Part shown: positions 19,900 to 29,600 of the stretch, one piece after another
Layout: each line of letters begins with the position of its first letter
Position numbering within the stretch: position 1 is the stretch's first letter
Translations under genes and position numbers: made by a program
The notes under the pieces: generated by a model
Database searches by the model: none
Told to the model about the DNA's origin: nothing
Seen by the model: the letters and a program-made list of their open reading frames with translations, nothing else
From: Sedimentitalea nanhaiensis DSM 24252
Lineage (GTDB): Bacteria > Pseudomonadota > Alphaproteobacteria > Rhodobacterales > Rhodobacteraceae
Length of the DNA: 64,000 bases
Direction: 5' to 3'
Assembly: GCF_000473225.1 (NCBI RefSeq)
Contig: NZ_KI421509.1
Location: forward strand, 881,521-945,520

Positions 19900-21081
19900 C
19901 TACGCTTTCACAAAAAGTTCGCGAGGGGTGGTGCAGAAACATGCATATCCGGTTTCAGTGATGCGGATCGGTTCAGTAATCTCCAGCCCGCCATCGTCCA
20001 GCCAGAGGGCTGGCATAAAATGAAAGGTCATGTCCGGTTCCAGCACCGTTTCATCGCCACGCCGAAACGAGATCGTGCGCTCGCCCCAATCGGGCGGATA
20101 GCTGATCCCGATGGCATATCCGCAGCGGCTGTCCTTTTCATAACCGGCCTTGTTCAAAGTTGCATTGAACGCATTTGCGATATCCTGCGCCTGATTGCCC
20201 GGCTTGGCCTGCTCCAGCCCCGAAGCAATCGCATCCAGCACGGCCTGTTCCGCATCGCGGTACTTCTGTGGCACCTCACCAAAAAACAGTGTGCGCGATT
20301 GCGGGCACTGATAGCGACAATGCGCACCGGCAATCTCAAAGAAGGTGGCTTCTCCCGTTTCCATCGGGCGGTCATCCCAGGTCAGATGCGGTGCGGTGGC
20401 ATCCAGCCCCGAAGGGGCCATCGGCACAATCGCGGGATAGTCCCCCCAAAACCCGTCGGCACCCCGAATACCCGCGGCATATATTTCGGCCACGAGATCG
20501 TTCTTGCGCATACCGGGTTCGGCGACATCCAGAATGTGTGCATGCATCGTTTCGACGATCCGGGCGGCACGCTGCATGTACTCGATTTCGCGTTCGGATT
20601 TGACCGCGCGCTGCCAGTTCACCAAGCCGGTTGCATCCAGAAAGTCGGCTTGTGGCAGACACTTTTCAAGAGTGCGGTGCGCTTTGGCAGAGTAATAATA
20701 GTTGTCCATCTCGACCCCGATCCGTAGATCTGACAGGCCCAATTCCGCCAATAAATGCGACAGGTTTTCCATTGGATGCTTGTCCGGGTTTTGCACATAG
20801 GCATCGTCATACCCCCTGATGCAGTCATCCTGCATGAACACGGTACGGCGCGCACCAAGCGCATCCATTTGCCGCCCCCACCAGACCGGTTCGCCCTCGC
20901 CCGTCAGGATCACCGCCTGAAACACATAGAACGACCAGCCATCGTAACCGGAAAGCCACGACATGTTCGACGGGTCGCTGACCACAATCGCGTCCAGCCC
21001 CAAACGGAACAGTTCGGCGCGGGTCTTGTCGATCCGGCGCAGATATTCGCCGGTCGTAAAGTTGGAGCGGAAAGTCGTCAT
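19900..21081 (-). CDS. doeA: Ectoine hydrolase
   Basis: 393-residue pita-bread (M24-like) enzyme that opens the ring of the compatible solute ectoine, giving N-acetyl-diaminobutyrates. Family signatures are DPSNMSWLSGYDGWSFYV, the PVWWGRQMDALGARR stretch and YPPDWGERTISFR. Canonical M24 metal ligands are absent, as in known DoeA/EutD. It is divergent from the AsnC-type regulator, as in described ectoine-use loci. Confidence 0.88.
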   Translation of the reverse strand: MTTFRSNFTTGEYLRRIDKTRAELFRLGLDAIVVSDPSNMSWLSGYDGWSFYVFQAVILTGEGEPVWWGRQMDALGARRTVFMQDDCIRGYDDAYVQNPDKHPMENLSHLLAELGLSDLRIGVEMDNYYYSAKAHRTLEKCLPQADFLDATGLVNWQRAVKSEREIEYMQRAARIVETMHAHILDVAEPGMRKNDLVAEIYAAGIRGADGFWGDYPAIVPMAPSGLDATAPHLTWDDRPMETGEATFFEIAGAHCRYQCPQSRTLFFGEVPQKYRDAEQAVLDAIASGLEQAKPGNQAQDIANAFNATLNKAGYEKDSRCGYAIGISYPPDWGERTISFRRGDETVLEPDMTFHFMPALWLDDGGLEITEPIRITETGYACFCTTPRELFVKA

Positions 21082-21324
21082 GGCGGCTGCGCCTCCGTTA
21101 ACCTGTCTTTATGATGCTGCGGCCAAACACTGCGGCCAGTTGGCCGATGTCGTACCTGTCGAATCCTGTATGCAGCAGTTCCTTGTAAATCGGCAAATGG
21201 TATCCTGAATTCGAGTACCCCCTTCAGTGAGAGGATTGCCGATCACCGACCGATCCGGCCCGGCTTAACCAATGCTGCCATCATCGCAATTGACGGGATT
21301 ACAATTACACCGCATCACTGCGCG
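21082..21324. promoter_or_regulatory. Divergent control region between doeA and the AsnC-type regulator
   Basis: The 243 bases must hold the promoters of both genes. CAATTGACGGGATTACAATT at 21288-21307 repeats the CAATT/ACAATT element close to the regulator start and is a candidate binding site. No clear -35/-10 pair could be fixed. Confidence 0.35.
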
Positions 21325-21816
21325 ATGAGCCTTTTGAAACTCGACAGCCGCGATATATCCATCCTGCAAGTCCTCAGCCGGCAAGGCCGGATTTCCAAGT
21401 CCGCATTGGCCAAGCGCGTCAATCTCAGCGCCGCAGCGTGCTGGGAACGATTGCAACGGCTGGAAAAGGCAGGTGCGATAGAGACCTATTCCGCCCGCAT
21501 CGCGTTGCGGCGACTGGTGCCGCATATCACGGTCTTCGTGATGGTCGAACTGGGCGCACATCGCGCGGAGAGTTTTCAACGGTTCGAAGCGGTGATCGCG
21601 CAGCATGACGAGATTACCGGATGCTGGGCTTTGGGCGGCGGATTCGACTATCTGTTGCTCGTGACCACGCGCGACATCGACAGTTACCAGCACCTGATGG
21701 ATGCCCTGCTCGAGCAGAACTCCGGGCTGACCCGCTATTTCACCTATATCGTGACCAAAGCGATCAAGGACGCACCGCCGCCCCTCGCAGCGCTGATGGC
21801 CGCCAGCGAAGGCTGA
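21325..21816 (+). CDS. doeX: AsnC/Lrp-type regulator of ectoine use (DoeX-like)
   Basis: 163 residues. An N-terminal helix-turn-helix (RISKSALAKRVNLSAAACWERLQRL, residues 21-45) is followed by the RAM ligand-binding domain with GCWALGGGFDYLLLVTT. In Halomonas and Ruegeria the equivalent regulator is encoded with the ectoine-breakdown genes and responds to diaminobutyrate-type intermediates. Position and family support the name; direct evidence is lacking. Confidence 0.82.
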   Translation: MSLLKLDSRDISILQVLSRQGRISKSALAKRVNLSAAACWERLQRLEKAGAIETYSARIALRRLVPHITVFVMVELGAHRAESFQRFEAVIAQHDEITGCWALGGGFDYLLLVTTRDIDSYQHLMDALLEQNSGLTRYFTYIVTKAIKDAPPPLAALMAASEG

Positions 21817-21963
21817 ACCGCCGAAAAATCTTTGGAACAAGGCCACGGAATCCGACAGTTCTTTGCCGACCGGGGGCAAGGACCGGCAAAAGTCGTGCGG
21901 CTGGTACGCTATGCGTGGATTGCCCGCGTTCCCGTAGCGACATCGCCACCAAAAGGAAAACCT

Positions 21964-23334
21964 ATGCTGAAAAATGATATGCTGGACCAATGGGACCGCG
22001 AGACATTTTTTCATCCCTCGACCCATCTTGCACAGCACGCGCGCGGCGAAAGCCCGACGCGCGTTATCAGCGGCGGCCAAGGCAGCCACATCGTTGATCG
22101 CGACGGCAACCGGTTTCTGGATGCCTTCGCCGGGCTTTATTGTGTAAACGTCGGCTACGGGCGCACCGAAATTGCCGAGGCCATTGCCGAACAGGCGCGC
22201 GAACTGGCTTATTACCATGCCTATGTCGGGCACGGTACCGAAGCCTCCATCCGCCTGGCCAAGATGATCCTGGACCGCGCGCCCAAAGGCATGAGCAAGG
22301 TGTATTTCGGCCTGTCCGGATCGGATGCCAACGAAACCAACATCAAGCTGATCTGGTACTATAACAACATCCTTGGCCGTCCCGAGAAAAAGAAAATCAT
22401 CAGCCGATGGCGCGGCTATCACGGGTCGGGTTTGATGACCGGTTCGCTGACGGGGCTTGAACTGTTTCACCGCAAGTTCGATTTGCCGCTGACCCAGGTG
22501 GTCCACACCGAGGCGCCCTATTATTATCGCCGCCGCGATGCCGATATGGGCGAGCAGGCATTTACCGCCCATCTGGCGGCGGAACTCGAAGCGTTGATCG
22601 AACGCGAAGGGGCGGACACCATCGCCGCCTTTATTGGCGAACCGGTTCTGGGCACCGGGGGAATCGTCCCGCCCCCCGCAGGATATTGGCAGGCTATCCA
22701 GGCCGTTCTGGACAGGCACGACATCCTGCTGGTAGCGGATGAGGTGGTGACCGGGTTTGGTCGGCTGGGCAGCATGTTCGGATCGGATCACTATGGGATG
22801 AAACCCGATCTGATCACCATCGCCAAAGGGCTGACCTCGGCCTATGCGCCGCTGTCGGGTTCAATCGTGGGCGAGCGGATGTGGAAGGTTCTGGAACAAG
22901 GCACCGACGAAAACGGTCCGATCGGGCATGGCTGGACCTATTCGGCGCATCCCATCGGCGCCGCCGCCGGTGTGGCGAACCTGAAACTGATTGACGATCT
23001 GGATCTGATCGGCAACGCCGCCCAGGTCGGGGCCGAGTTGAACGCGCAGATGCGTGCCGCACTTGGCAACCACGCCAACGTCGGTGAGATCCGCGGCGAA
23101 GGAATGCTCTGTGCTGTGGAATTGGTCGAAGATCGCGACAATCGGGTTTTCTTTGATCCATCGCGCAAGATCGGACCCGCAATTTCTGCGGCAATGGCGG
23201 ACCGCGGCGTGATTGCCCGGGCCATGCCACAAGGAGATATCATCGGCTACGCCCCGCCGTTCTGCATGACCCGGCAGGAAGCTGAAACCGTGGTGTCCGC
23301 GACCGTCGATGCAATTAAACAGGTGCTTGGCTGA
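21964..23334 (+). CDS. doeD: Class III aminotransferase, DoeD-like
   Basis: 456 residues from the ATG at 21964 (AGGA upstream). PLP-binding Lys288 in TIAKGL, Asp259 in LLVADEVVTGFGR, and the SGSDANETNIK phosphate loop. In ectoine catabolism DoeD transfers the amino group of 2,4-diaminobutyrate to yield aspartate semialdehyde. The neighbours doeA and doeX support that reading, but beta-alanine or taurine-type transaminases look alike. Confidence 0.75.
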   Translation: MLKNDMLDQWDRETFFHPSTHLAQHARGESPTRVISGGQGSHIVDRDGNRFLDAFAGLYCVNVGYGRTEIAEAIAEQARELAYYHAYVGHGTEASIRLAKMILDRAPKGMSKVYFGLSGSDANETNIKLIWYYNNILGRPEKKKIISRWRGYHGSGLMTGSLTGLELFHRKFDLPLTQVVHTEAPYYYRRRDADMGEQAFTAHLAAELEALIEREGADTIAAFIGEPVLGTGGIVPPPAGYWQAIQAVLDRHDILLVADEVVTGFGRLGSMFGSDHYGMKPDLITIAKGLTSAYAPLSGSIVGERMWKVLEQGTDENGPIGHGWTYSAHPIGAAAGVANLKLIDDLDLIGNAAQVGAELNAQMRAALGNHANVGEIRGEGMLCAVELVEDRDNRVFFDPSRKIGPAISAAMADRGVIARAMPQGDIIGYAPPFCMTRQEAETVVSATVDAIKQVLG

Positions 23335-23343
23335 CCGGGCCGG

Positions 23344-23375
23344 GACGTGGGCAGGCCCCGATTGCCGCCCACGTC
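23344..23375. terminator. Stem-loop after the aminotransferase gene
   Basis: GACGTGGGC (23344-23352) and GCCCACGTC (23367-23375) form a perfect nine-pair stem just downstream of the stop. There is no T run, so it may slow or protect rather than terminate. Confidence 0.45.
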
Positions 23376-23480
23376 GTCGCACCTGAACAACGACATACGG
23401 ATTTGAGAAAGATTATTATTTTTGGCGTGCCCCAAAACCATGCTAACCTTTGAAAGTATTTTGACTCGGAGAAATTTAAG

Positions 23481-24509
23481 ATGGAGGATCCCGGCATTGC
23501 CGAGAGGCTGGTAGATTCGCTGGTTCGTCCTGACGGCAGCCCCAAAAAACGACCGGTCCACACCATAGGCATTGGTGCCACGGGCAGCTTTCTGGCATCG
23601 CATGTGGCGCGGGATTATTGCATCTCCAAGCATTTTCAGGGGACCGAAACGCCCGTTACGGTTCGGTTCTCGAACGGTTCGGGAAGCGCGGTTCAACACG
23701 ATGGCTGGTCGGACGTACGCGGTATGGCGACGCGTTTCCATCTTGACGATGGCACGGCCACCGATCTGATCGCGATGACCCTGCCCGAGTTCTTTACCCC
23801 GACGCCCGAGACGTTTCTCGATTTCGCCCTTGCCGCAAAACCGGCAAAGTTCTCGCGTGAGTCGCCATGGCGAAAAATCCTCGATATGCTGAAACTCACG
23901 CCGCCGATGCGCGACCCCTATCCCGGCGAAACCGTCAGGCCGGACGAAGGCGCAATGCGCTTTGCGGATCGCAACGGCTATGCCCAGCTTGCCGTGTTTC
24001 AGGCCGCAGCGATCGGCGCACCAGCAAGCTATGATCGCGCATCTTACCATGCGGTGCATACGTTCGTCATAACCGCGCCGGATGGCACCCGCCGCTGGGT
24101 TCGCTTTACCTGGCAACCCATTGCCGGCGTTCTGGATACCAATCCCAATGCACCGCCGGAAGACGTTTATTTGCAGGACAAGTTACGCGAACGTCTGGCT
24201 CTCGCCCCCGCGCGTTTCTCGCTCATGATGTCGATAGGAGAGATAGGCGACGCCTTCGACGATCCCACCCGCCCATGGCCACCTCATCGCGTGCGGGTCA
24301 TGATGGGAACCCTGACGCTGGATACGGTCGTCAAGGACCAGGAGGCCGATTGCGAACGCCTGAGCTTCAACCCCGGCCTGCTGACCGACGGTATCGAACC
24401 CTCCGGCGATCTGGTGTTGCGCGCGCGCAAGGACGTCTATGAGATTTCCAGCAAGAGGCGCGGTGCGGTACCTTGCCCATTTTCACGGAGCCAAGCGAAT
24501 GACGAATGA
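23481..24509 (+). CDS. Catalase-family heme protein
   Basis: 342 residues with the catalase core only. The distal His27 is in RPVHTIGIGATGSF, VRFSNGSGSAV and GMATRFHLDD follow, and the probable heme-ligand tyrosine is in RKDVYEISSKRR near the C-terminus. It lacks the wrapping and flavodoxin-like domains of true catalases, as in small SrpA-like peroxidases. GGAG lies nine bases before the ATG. First gene of a three-gene operon ending in a Dyp-type peroxidase. Confidence 0.85.
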   Translation: MEDPGIAERLVDSLVRPDGSPKKRPVHTIGIGATGSFLASHVARDYCISKHFQGTETPVTVRFSNGSGSAVQHDGWSDVRGMATRFHLDDGTATDLIAMTLPEFFTPTPETFLDFALAAKPAKFSRESPWRKILDMLKLTPPMRDPYPGETVRPDEGAMRFADRNGYAQLAVFQAAAIGAPASYDRASYHAVHTFVITAPDGTRRWVRFTWQPIAGVLDTNPNAPPEDVYLQDKLRERLALAPARFSLMMSIGEIGDAFDDPTRPWPPHRVRVMMGTLTLDTVVKDQEADCERLSFNPGLLTDGIEPSGDLVLRARKDVYEISSKRRGAVPCPFSRSQANDE

Positions 24510-25215
24510 CGGCGGATGGTTTGATCGGTTCGTCGACAGCCTGCCCGAGCGGGGGTGGTTCAAGTTCCTCTCGACCTATGTCGTGGTGCCCTATTGGGTC
24601 TGGCGCGATCCCAAGCCAAAGCTGCCCGGCGGCCCACGCGCTTCGGCACAGCCCAGCGAAAACGTTCAGCGCATGATGAATCTGATCATGCCCCTCAAGG
24701 ACAGTTCTCCGATTGGACGTGCAAAGGCCGCCCTGGCGATTGCACAGAACGTAGACGAGATATTTGCAGGTCTCGACAATGTCGGCACGGTGCATACCGC
24801 GCGTTTTCTGCTGCTGGATGACTACATTTGCATGATCTCGGTCTACGATGGCGATTTCAGCAATTACATTCGGGATTTCATTGCCACGATCGGGAGTGTT
24901 TTTGACGAGGTCGTCTCGCTGGTCGAGGGCGGCGACGACCTCATTCCCACAACGCATAATGTCGAGAGATTCATCGACTGGGTGCATGCGCACGATCTGT
25001 TCCAGGCGCCGGATTTCCCCACCGATCTGTTCGGGCTGCAGGATACGGCAAGCGGGCGCTCGCCCGACAGCCCACCTCACGAACTGCGGTCACTGCCGCG
25101 CGAGCTGATCCTGCAATTGAACGCCAACCCGAATATTTCACTGGGCGGCGGTTATCGCGCCTACCCCGGTTTTTCCGCCGCGCAGGTGCGCGGCAAATTC
25201 GGAGTGGGCTGGTGA
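24499..25215 (+). CDS. Unknown protein linking the catalase-like and Dyp genes
   Basis: 238 residues from the ATG at 24499, which overlaps the catalase stop by 11 bases; an in-frame earlier start at 24439 is less likely. The middle (NVGTVHTARFLLLDD...VYDGDFSNYIRDFI) resembles the ferredoxin-like half-domain seen in heme peroxidases of the Dyp/chlorite dismutase superfamily, suggesting an accessory or partner subunit. The C-terminus ends AYPGFSAAQVRGKFGVGW. No signal peptide. Function unknown. Confidence 0.7.
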   Translation: MTNDGGWFDRFVDSLPERGWFKFLSTYVVVPYWVWRDPKPKLPGGPRASAQPSENVQRMMNLIMPLKDSSPIGRAKAALAIAQNVDEIFAGLDNVGTVHTARFLLLDDYICMISVYDGDFSNYIRDFIATIGSVFDEVVSLVEGGDDLIPTTHNVERFIDWVHAHDLFQAPDFPTDLFGLQDTASGRSPDSPPHELRSLPRELILQLNANPNISLGGGYRAYPGFSAAQVRGKFGVGW

Positions 25216-26627
25216 ATACAGAGTTCGATTCCAACGATCTTCAGGGCAACATCCTGCGCGGATATCGCCGCGATCTGGTCCGCTATCTGATCCTCGAAGT
25301 TGACAATCCTGCTGCGGCGCGGCGGTTTCTTGCCGCGGCGGTCGCTGGTAACAATGACGCGGTTCCTGCCATCACCCGAGAGAAAAGCTGGACCCGAAAG
25401 CCGGGGTTTTGCTTCAATATCGGCCTGACCTACGAAGGACTTCGGGCTTTGGGGACACCTTCGGACTGCCTGGCAACTTTTCCGACCGAGTTCGTCCAGG
25501 GGATGACCCATCGCGCGATCAAGCTTGGTGACTTTGGAACCAGCGCGCCAGCGAACTGGGCACCGCCGTTCAATCACCCCGAACGTGTGCATGTCGTTGC
25601 CTCGGTCTACGCCAATGACACTCCCCAGCTGGATCAGGTTCAGGATCAGGTGGCCCGGGCCTTTAATGTGCTTGGCGTCAGGAACGGCTACAATCTCGAA
25701 GATGACAAGGTGTACTTTGGCTACGTCGACAATATCTCGCAGCCTCGGTTCAACAGGATAGACGACCCGGATCAGGCCAAAGTCGACGAGCCTATTGACC
25801 CGCTCGGAACCATCCTGTTGGGGTATCCGACCCGGTTCGAAGATGTGTTGTTTCGCGTGCCTTCTCCTGCGGAACTCGGGCACAACGGAACCTTCAACGC
25901 ATTTCGCATCCTGGCGCAGGACGTTGCCGGTTTCGAACGCTATCTCGATACAGCGGCTGACGCGTTATTGCGCCATCCCGACGTCGACCAGTTGCTGGCA
26001 CCGGGAGAAGAGGACCGGATTGGCGCAGGTCTGGACCGACACGGCGCGTTGCGCGAAATCGTGGCGGCACAGATGTGTGGGCGCTGGCGCAATGGCGTGT
26101 CCTATGAGGCTTCGCCCGACGCGGCGGTGGTGCCCGACCCTCGTGCACCAAAGTTCCGCACCAATTTCGACTATGATCGCACCTCGCGATGTCCGGCAGG
26201 TTCGCACATGCGGCGTGTCAACCCACGCGGCGGCCCTATTGTCCAGCGCATCGCCAACTATACGCGAAGGCTGGTGCGGCGCGGCATGTCGTACGGTCCT
26301 CGCGACGTCGATCCGAGAAAACCTGAAAACGACGATCAGGAATGGGGCCTGCTTGGCAATTTCATCGGTGCCAACCTTGGTGCCCAGTTCGAAGCGGTGA
26401 TGTGCGACTGGCTCAATCTCGGCTTGCAGGATCCCAATATCACCGGCTCGAACGATCCGCTGTTCGGCGCCAATTCACCCGAGTCCAGCTGGTTCGATCT
26501 GACGCTCAGGAATGGCGGTACAATTCGCCTGCGCGGTTTTCCACGCTTTGTGACGACCAGAGGCGGGGCCTATCTGTTTCTGCCAAGCCTTCCGGCGATC
26601 CGGTATCTGTCGGAATTGAACGGCTGA
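25212..26627 (+). CDS. Dyp-type heme peroxidase
   Basis: 471 residues of the long Dyp class. The proximal heme ligand His333 is in PAGSHMRRVNPR; the distal aspartate is Asp173 in GYVDNISQPRF, where the family motif GxxDG has Asn in the last position. RGGAYLFLPSLPAIR near the end is typical. A GTG start overlaps the upstream stop, so the three genes are translated together. There is no Tat or Sec signal, so it is probably cytoplasmic or encapsulated. Confidence 0.88.
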   Translation: MNTEFDSNDLQGNILRGYRRDLVRYLILEVDNPAAARRFLAAAVAGNNDAVPAITREKSWTRKPGFCFNIGLTYEGLRALGTPSDCLATFPTEFVQGMTHRAIKLGDFGTSAPANWAPPFNHPERVHVVASVYANDTPQLDQVQDQVARAFNVLGVRNGYNLEDDKVYFGYVDNISQPRFNRIDDPDQAKVDEPIDPLGTILLGYPTRFEDVLFRVPSPAELGHNGTFNAFRILAQDVAGFERYLDTAADALLRHPDVDQLLAPGEEDRIGAGLDRHGALREIVAAQMCGRWRNGVSYEASPDAAVVPDPRAPKFRTNFDYDRTSRCPAGSHMRRVNPRGGPIVQRIANYTRRLVRRGMSYGPRDVDPRKPENDDQEWGLLGNFIGANLGAQFEAVMCDWLNLGLQDPNITGSNDPLFGANSPESSWFDLTLRNGGTIRLRGFPRFVTTRGGAYLFLPSLPAIRYLSELNG

Positions 26628-26659
26628 GCGTTGCGTCCGGCTCGACTGTCGGGCACGCC

Positions 26660-29600
26660 TCATCGCCGGGCACGGTCCAGTTCCGCCAATGCCTCCTCGA
26701 TCCGCGTCAGCATGGGAGATGGGCCAGACGGTTTGACGATGCGCAGCGCCTCGGTCAAATGGCGTCTTGCGAGGACATTCTTTTTCTTGATCTTGTACAG
26801 CAGTCCCAGAATCATCTCTGTGCGCCCGATGTGATGCCCGTCCCGATCGAATTGCGGATTCGAGCGCACCTGCTCCACCAACGAAAAAATCCTCTTTGCG
26901 CCAAACATAAACACCCCGCTCAACGATCGGATATTGCGCAGTAGCACGCCCAGAGACGCCCCCCCCTTGCCTGACAGGATTTCGAGATAGACCTCACACA
27001 GAAACAGGCGATACCAGTCGGCTGCCGTTTGATACCCCTCCTGCTCGCGGCGAGCGATGGCCATTTCAATGTGCCGCAGCCCATCGTCAATCTTTCCGCT
27101 CACAGCCAGTCCGACGCCCACCATCGTATCCGGCGTCGAACAGAACAACGCCCAGCCGCGTTCTTCGCAAGAATCTACATATTGCTTCACCTCGTCCAGC
27201 GCCCCCGGTTTGTCGAGAGGCACGAGTGTCGCGCACCTTGCAGCGCTGGCGATGGTAATCTCGAACTGGACCCGCGACAGGCTGAGCGCCTGTTCCGCCA
27301 TCTCCAGCGCCGTCTCATGGTCATCGCTGACCATCGCGATCAAGGCTTTCATCGCAGTCCCATAGCCAAGGGAACGTGGGTCGTTCATCGAGACACCGAC
27401 AACAATCATGTTATCCGCAGCCTGGTTTGCCTCTGCGACCTGGCCGCGGCTGACAGCGTTCCATCCCACATGAGCCAAAAAGAAATTGTGAAGATACGCG
27501 TCATCGAGGCCAGCCAGCACCGTTTCGGCTTTTTGTCGCTTGGCTGTGAAAGCTTCGCTTGAGAGTCGCCCGCAATAACATGACACCGACAATTCGGTAA
27601 CGAGCGCATAAGCCATCGACCTCGGGTCGCCCAAACGTTCCGCCATCGCCGACAATTCACTCTGGACCTCAAGCGCGTCGCGATACCTTCCGTTCCAGAC
27701 AAGACATGCCGAATGGTGATGCAGGAAGAGCACGCGATGGTGACTGTCCCCAACCCCCTCAAGGATCGGCCCGACCTTGATCGCCAGATCGAGCATCGTC
27801 TTGACTCGCAGCGAAATGTTCAGGCAAAGCGCGTAGCTGGCAAGAAACGCCGCGAATTCATCTTGGGTCGTGCAGGCCGGATCATGTTGATAGAGCGCGA
27901 ACGCAGAAGCGAAATATCTGTTGGCTTCTCCAAGCGAAAACACACCCAGACTTTTGACGCCCGCCAACGCGCTATAGGTAAATGCGAGATCGGTGCGATC
28001 CGTAAGGCCATAGTGATACGCCAAGGTCTCTGCTGCCTCGGCAAGACGCTGGTCGTTGCGTTTCTCCAAAGCCTTGGCAATCGCCAGGTGAAGCTCGGTC
28101 CGGCGATCCGAAAGCAGGCTTTGATAGACCGTGTCCCGCAACAACACATGTTTGAAAATATAATCCGAAGATTTTGCCTCGCGATAGACGATGTCCTGCA
28201 CTTGAAGCCGACGCAACGCAGCGCCGGTTTCGTCTGCCTTGCCGGAAACAGATGAAAGAAGGCCCGGATCGAAACGTCGGCCAATTGCTGCAGCCGCCTG
28301 CAACACTGCGCGGTCTTCCGGTTCAAGCCGATCAATTCTGGCGGCGAGCAAGCTCTGCATGTTTGGGGGCAGCGCGCTTTTGCCCAGCTCGGCGTCAAAT
28401 TCAACCTTGCCCGCGTCGATACGCAAGGCACCCTGCTCGAGCAGGAAACTCAGGATTTCCTCACCAAAGAGCGGATTGCCCGCTGCACGCTCGGTGACTT
28501 GTAGAATCAACGCTTCAGGCAGGTGATCGATGCCCAGACGGGTCTGTATCAGATACCCGATGTCCGGTGCCGCAAGCGGCCCGAGCGCCAATGGAATAAC
28601 GCCAGACTTGTCCCGCCAGTCCGGCACGTATTCCGGTCGCCGGGTATGGATGATAAGCAAATTGGGCTGCCCGCCGCTTTCGATCAGCTTGCTCAACATC
28701 TCTTCGGAGGCATGGTCAATCCAGTGAATGTCCTCGATCAGGACAACGATCAAGGACGTTGCACATCTCGCTCTGAGCAGCGCGCGCAACAGATCTCGCG
28801 TGCGCAGCCCGATCAGAACACCGTCAAGACCGTCAAACGCACCTGCTGGCGGTTGTATGCCCAGAAAATTGAGCAAAAGACCCACGTTTTCCGTCGTTTT
28901 CAGATTCGACCGCCGAAGCCCACTTTCCAGCTTGCGCGCAATTTCCCTGGGTTCATCCTCGTCGCGGATCAGGAAAGAACTGCGCACGACCTCGAGAAAC
29001 GGAAAAAACGGAACCCTCTGGCCGTTGGCAGAGCAATGCCCCGTCAGCACCACGGCGTCCTGAGATTTGCCCTGCCTCAGAAACTCGAACACGAGCCGGG
29101 TCTTGCCCAAACCCGGCTCGGCAACGATGTCCATCGCACAGAGCTGGGTTCGCGCCCGATCAAGCGCATCGGACAATTCCGCCAACTCAGCGCTGCGCCC
29201 CACATATTCGCTCAGCCCTTGGGCCACAGAGGCATCGAACCGTTTGGCCCCTTCGCGGACAGACAGAAGCTGCCAGACCTTCTGCCGTTTGGCCATGCCC
29301 CTGATCTCGTGTTCGCCGCCAAAGTTCAATTCGACGAGCCATTCAACCAGGCGGCGCGTCGCGTCGCACACCAGACAGCCCCCGGGCTGCGCCTGCTTTT
29401 GTATACGCGCGGCCAGGTTCACGGTATTGCCGACAGCCGTCAGCTGGCCCCCCTCGCCCTCTACGGGTGCCATCACCGCAACCCCCGAACTGACACCGAC
29501 ACGCACACAGGGACGTACGCCAAACTTGGTCTCGATATCGCCTGCGGATGGCCCAAATGCAGCCTGGATCGACAACGCTGCGCGACAGGCGCGAATCGCC

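Noticed and set aside
21265..22791. 508-residue open frame opposite the regulator and aminotransferase genes
   Set aside because: Antisense to two well-supported genes; composition (His/Gln/Arg-rich) is typical of high-GC shadows and shows no domain.
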